NCBI GenBank assembly: GCA_900642245.1 | Contig: CAAAJI010000007.1 | Span: forward strand, 572,235-636,234 | DNA length: 64,000 bases | Source: Fragilaria radians | Taxonomy: Eukaryota; Bacillariophyta; Fragilariophyceae; Fragilariales; Fragilariaceae | Reading direction: 5' to 3' | Shown: positions 62,901 through 64,000 of the stretch, in pieces | Position numbering within the stretch: the first letter of the stretch is position 1 | How the letters are laid out: the number at the start of each line of letters is the position of its first letter | The notes under the pieces: model-generated | What the model was told of the DNA's origin: nothing | What the model saw: only the letters and a program-made list of their open reading frames with translations | Database searches by the model: none | Translations under genes and position numbers: made by a program

Positions 62901-64000
62901 TCGCTTTTCACGTCGGAATAGCCTATTGAATACGTCATCCCTAGATAAAGATGAATGCATCGCACCTATGTTGATAGAATTTTCATCGATCGATTGATCA
63001 AACAACTGCTCCATCGGAGAAGAATTCGAGACGGCTAAATAAGGACTTTTATCAGAAACATCTGGATCATCGCTTGTAATAGGCTTTAATCGATTCCTTT
63101 CATTTTCCAAGGAGGATTGTGATGATTGATTTGATTCCAAAACACCTACAATACACTTCCGCTGCCTTTTAGCTGAACTTCTTGAGGACATCGTCGATAT
63201 AGTTGATCCGCCTTCCGACTGTGGTGACTCACGTAAAACGGATGCTGGTACGTTGTTATTTGGCTCCAAAGTCGCAGACGATGTGAATTCCACCTGAGAT
63301 ATATTCTTGGCCGAAGATTGGAACCCATTGATAGGCCCCATTGATTCTTGCGCATGGACATGATGATTTACCTCAGAAGGAAGAATAACTTCAGCCTTGG
63401 GAGCTGACAACTTACGTTTCAATGGAGTTTGCATGGATTTATCACCTTGAATACTTTCTTTTATTCTCCGTTCTCGATATCTTGCTGCATAAATCTTCGC
63501 TATTCCACGGTTATAAAGCCTTTCAAAAACAGTTGGTTCTTCACTAGACTGATTACATTTTGTTGAAAGCAAAGATGGGGATTCTGAAGATGGTGATGCT
63601 GTGCATGATGAAGGAAAAGAAACATGTGGAGACAGCATGCTACAAGAATTCTTAAGATTAGGCATTGACATCGGAGCATTAGATGGTTCTCGCTTCTTCC
63701 CAGAAAACGTCGTCAACACTTTTGAAGTGATACTTGATATCAAAGGAGAATTACTAGGAGTCCCTCTATACGGCGAATATCTGATAAAGGTCGTGGAAGG
63801 ACTCCAAGCCTTGACTCTTCCGAATTGAGCTACACGATTTTTGGCCGTTCGGATAGTAGACTGAATAGGTTTTCTCGGAGATTCAAAGAGAACTCTCTTT
63901 TCTGAGTTTATTATCAAAGTTGATTTCCTTAGATTGGGAACGCTTGAGGTTTCATGAACCTGATCCTGTTGATTAATTCCCTCCTTAATCTCAATCCATC
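56922..64000 (-). CDS. Giant IQ-motif protein, 5' end beyond the window
   Basis: The frame is open from the stop at 56922 to the window edge, at least 2358 codons. The upstream codons read without a stop (WIEIKEGINQQDQVHE), so the true start lies outside. About the first 480 residues are Ser-rich and disordered. The remainder is helical and full of IQ motifs (IQxxxRGxxxR type, for example IQSLFRKYKSR, IQAVIRGLLARQ, IQSLIRCFLAYR), spaced by about 22-26 residues in runs. Such arrays bind calmodulin or myosin-light-chain-like proteins, as in ASPM and unconventional myosins. No myosin motor is seen; calponin-homology domains could be in the missing part. A 289-aa block is repeated 2.7 times (see the repeat feature). 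A role in the cytoskeleton or spindle is inferred from the family only. Confidence 0.88.
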   Translation of the reverse strand, partial: WIEIKEGINQQDQVHETSSVPNLRKSTLIINSEKRVLFESPRKPIQSTIRTAKNRVAQFGRVKAWSPSTTFIRYSPYRGTPSNSPLISSITSKVLTTFSGKKREPSNAPMSMPNLKNSCSMLSPHVSFPSSCTASPSSESPSLLSTKCNQSSEEPTVFERLYNRGIAKIYAARYRERRIKESIQGDKSMQTPLKRKLSAPKAEVILPSEVNHHVHAQESMGPINGFQSSAKNISQVEFTSSATLEPNNNVPASVLRESPQSEGGSTISTMSSRSSAKRQRKCIVGVLESNQSSQSSLENERNRLKPITSDDPDVSDKSPYLAVSNSSPMEQLFDQSIDENSINIGAMHSSLSRDDVFNRLFRREKRSTASLLASFKSPKEKKLTRRSKGGKVQSDKTNNKTQACLSETTPSSINDDDSSAFETVGSYHSAKVTTCDSSSMSESFYSVSSGVESCLATSSFLTCHESSSSHQEPTRPEYKKLRTTKDLHPFSASFKKKSKVEPERYDVIHLAGRIQNAVRQFLAKSTRMQKTSHAAGLFQTLWRRYKAERNLIGKVLLGWWMTYDCQDSETFISVNLLKLGVKSLEKVMPQVTNLRNVHSFAIVKNRVSLEWGKEVLVEIDKCGQALLVIVVVGLKASALLPNFMRDWSSGKLASHIIRFTLAKTIEKDYSKLLNSCASIIQKWVRILVSRKRLKELAFLQQVEFTHLLLKKTSFSPVIRKINAATRIQCAWRSHRAQIKICSALLTSFRTIVNFGVSVKSSTTLLKKLRLLAISKAIGQVDCWWLTDAIEIHSHSIIIAWEREVGIYYDHKGWRHLDSCIVHLRCEATRSLTTMSWGQRKVAMKFIKAALESILERDQKLLLTHSAFSIQRWWRLLLNPETSKSDQTKSEKDVVSSPIVPCQLMFYSPTMMQEKQTQIAEGLNPTLLDLQVTPIQPVVDTQVPSFFSNQDFDLKYGSKYFKISYTKEEIRSLEPSVVFLQSMFRGCLTRSSYLKKRHYIKIIQRCARRYKLKCKTMSSSKEIINTKEIALKESHKSYEIVERSRNNVVDSLVEYLQYLFRSKKQRKVYLKIRKSIVLIQALFRGRKDRRNFFRRVEIRGKKHSLNQTYLLTDSAYHGSQSLTTEEDVNARQTLIGISSDYNSVSIKQSNLITRNQNSSNANQHRNAILIQSLFRKYKSRKFFITTLQRFMRRHLLKRKMNKVRLAAIKIQRTWIHSRARQLMQSQHAVFIQSSAIVVQAIYRGYRQRNRLLFCRNFVIRLQSLIRCFLAYRVFQRQKSSCILIQSIMRGTYARVYFLSMKSAAIKIQRSWSQCIVEKVRCNESSFRTHATIVIQSLVRCFIQKVRFARVYRYTLFIQAVIRGLLARQEFRRNRFSAIIIQKFFRRMIIKCHAIVAMSAARKLQQWIRRIAEGRRNEESSLKLVVAVTALQSRFRYYKSRNRYLLSRKCALYLQSMSRALIARQRYLKRRSYIILLQRLIRGSLVRQTRKRLLVSAIKIQRTWIHSRARKLMQSQHAVFIQSSAIMVQAIYRGYRQRNRLLFCRNFVIRLQSLIRCFLAYRVFQHQKSSCILLQSIMRGTYARVYFLSMKSAAVKIQRSWSQFIVEKVRRDESSFRTHVTIVIQSLVRCFIQKVRFARAYRYTLFIQAVVRGFLARQAFRHNRFSAIIIQKFFRRMIIKCHASVAMSAARKLQRWFRRIAEGRRNEESSLKLVVAATALQSRFRCYKARNRYLHSRKSALYLQSMSRALIARQRYLKRRSYIILLQRLIRGSLVRQTRKRLLVSAIKIQRTWIHSRARQLMQRRHAVFIQSSAIMVQAIYRGYRQRNRLLFCRNFVIRLQSLIRCFLAYRVFLHQKSSCILIQSISRGTYARVYFLSMKSAAIKIQRSWSRYILEKVRRDESSFRTHAMIVIQSLVRCFIQKVRFARAYRYTLFIQAIIRGLLARQEFRRSRFSAIIIQKFFRRMIMKRHAVVTMSAARKLQRWIRRILYTSNRLDGNYANSEFSGSVHSLEKNDFLIDHRFHASLPLIQAVIRSKLARDLFLYQKNAALAIQHAFFTWKINDCLLNVVSSVVLLKRSLRGKLRRSGTSIALNHFRDSRKLIDRIKTLRLWFVDHALMKLCKATKSGLDLSATLIQCVVRRFLSKRTFFVLKLIQLSNVSNQDVKFIISVVTQKAVIIQRGYRLFLKQKGLELMATRIQARYRGFVRRRHLFQLRISIMKIQALFRSFLCRHHYNINTFSSFIDNKADGTRDGIQPREKEITEYESENVEPRKSLRQNNAKVSRVNDKEVSHTSIQNQAIMFPIDRESQTMRFETRNLQTIEQRIHDEELEILKAMESNALHRLKNLAQNKIGIARPQR
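58041..60385 (-). repeat. 867-bp in-frame tandem repeats in the IQ gene (2.7 copies)
   Basis: The same sequence returns at a fixed distance. The string ATAGCACTTG is at 58561, 59428 and 60295, spaced exactly 867 bp each time, and CATGTTCTTTGG is at about 58627, 59494 and 60361. The copies run about 60385-59519, 59518-58652 and a partial one, 58651-58041. By eye only a few bases differ per 60. Each unit is 289 codons with about ten IQ motifs, starting at AIKIQRTWIHSRAR. Lengths are multiples of three, so the frame is kept. Confidence 0.95.

Overview
The window is nuclear DNA of a eukaryotic microalga, most likely a diatom or close stramenopile. Several points support this. GT-AG introns are short (59 to 244 nt in the six I can place). 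Genes are mostly intronless and lie on both strands without operons. The presequences of a rubredoxin and a Rieske oxygenase look like a signal peptide followed by an aromatic residue at the cleavage site, as in diatom plastid import. There is a helicase-associated (HA) repeat protein without a helicase, and there are secreted proteins with Pro-Ser/Thr arrays, one of them silaffin-like. I cannot name a species. Intergenic DNA is AT-rich by eye and takes up roughly half of the window.

Left part (1-15 kb): a small non-autonomous hAT-type element with an 8-bp target duplication; a 700-aa pentatricopeptide repeat (PPR) protein; a gene-free block of almost 4 kb; a membrane protein whose cytosolic tail carries an RNA-recognition motif; a CDK11/PITSLRE-like kinase; and a plastid rubredoxin split by an intron between its two metal-binding knuckles.

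Middle (15-31 kb): the HA-repeat protein, a pheophorbide-a-oxygenase/TIC55-type Rieske enzyme, an unrecognised 471-aa protein, a bacterial-type ribonuclease HII, a silaffin-like secreted protein, and a decayed hAT transposon with matching terminal repeats and an 8-bp target duplication.

Gene-dense part (31-46.6 kb): a Urb2/Npa2-like ribosome biogenesis protein, a coiled-coil protein, the spliceosomal cyclophilin PPIL1, the tRNA m7G methyltransferase subunit WDR4/Trm82 (its coding end overlaps that of PPIL1), a TcdA-type tRNA ct6A dehydratase, a zinc-finger-like orphan, a DUF2237 protein and mitochondrial enoyl-CoA delta-isomerase. RNA maturation is a recurring theme (PPR, CDK11, Urb2, PPIL1, WDR4, TcdA), but these are independent housekeeping genes and I see no evidence of a cluster.

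Right part (46.6-64 kb): a family 3 glycoside hydrolase with an altered substrate-binding motif and a hydrophobic tail, a long gene-free block, a membrane-anchored papain-type protease, and a giant IQ-motif protein that runs off the right edge and contains 2.7 nearly identical 867-bp internal repeats.

The observations most worth a second look are the membrane-anchored RRM protein, the 867-bp repeats of the IQ protein, the KH-to-KR change in the glycoside hydrolase, the silaffin-like protein, and the two hAT elements. No CRISPR array, rRNA or tRNA gene was recognised.
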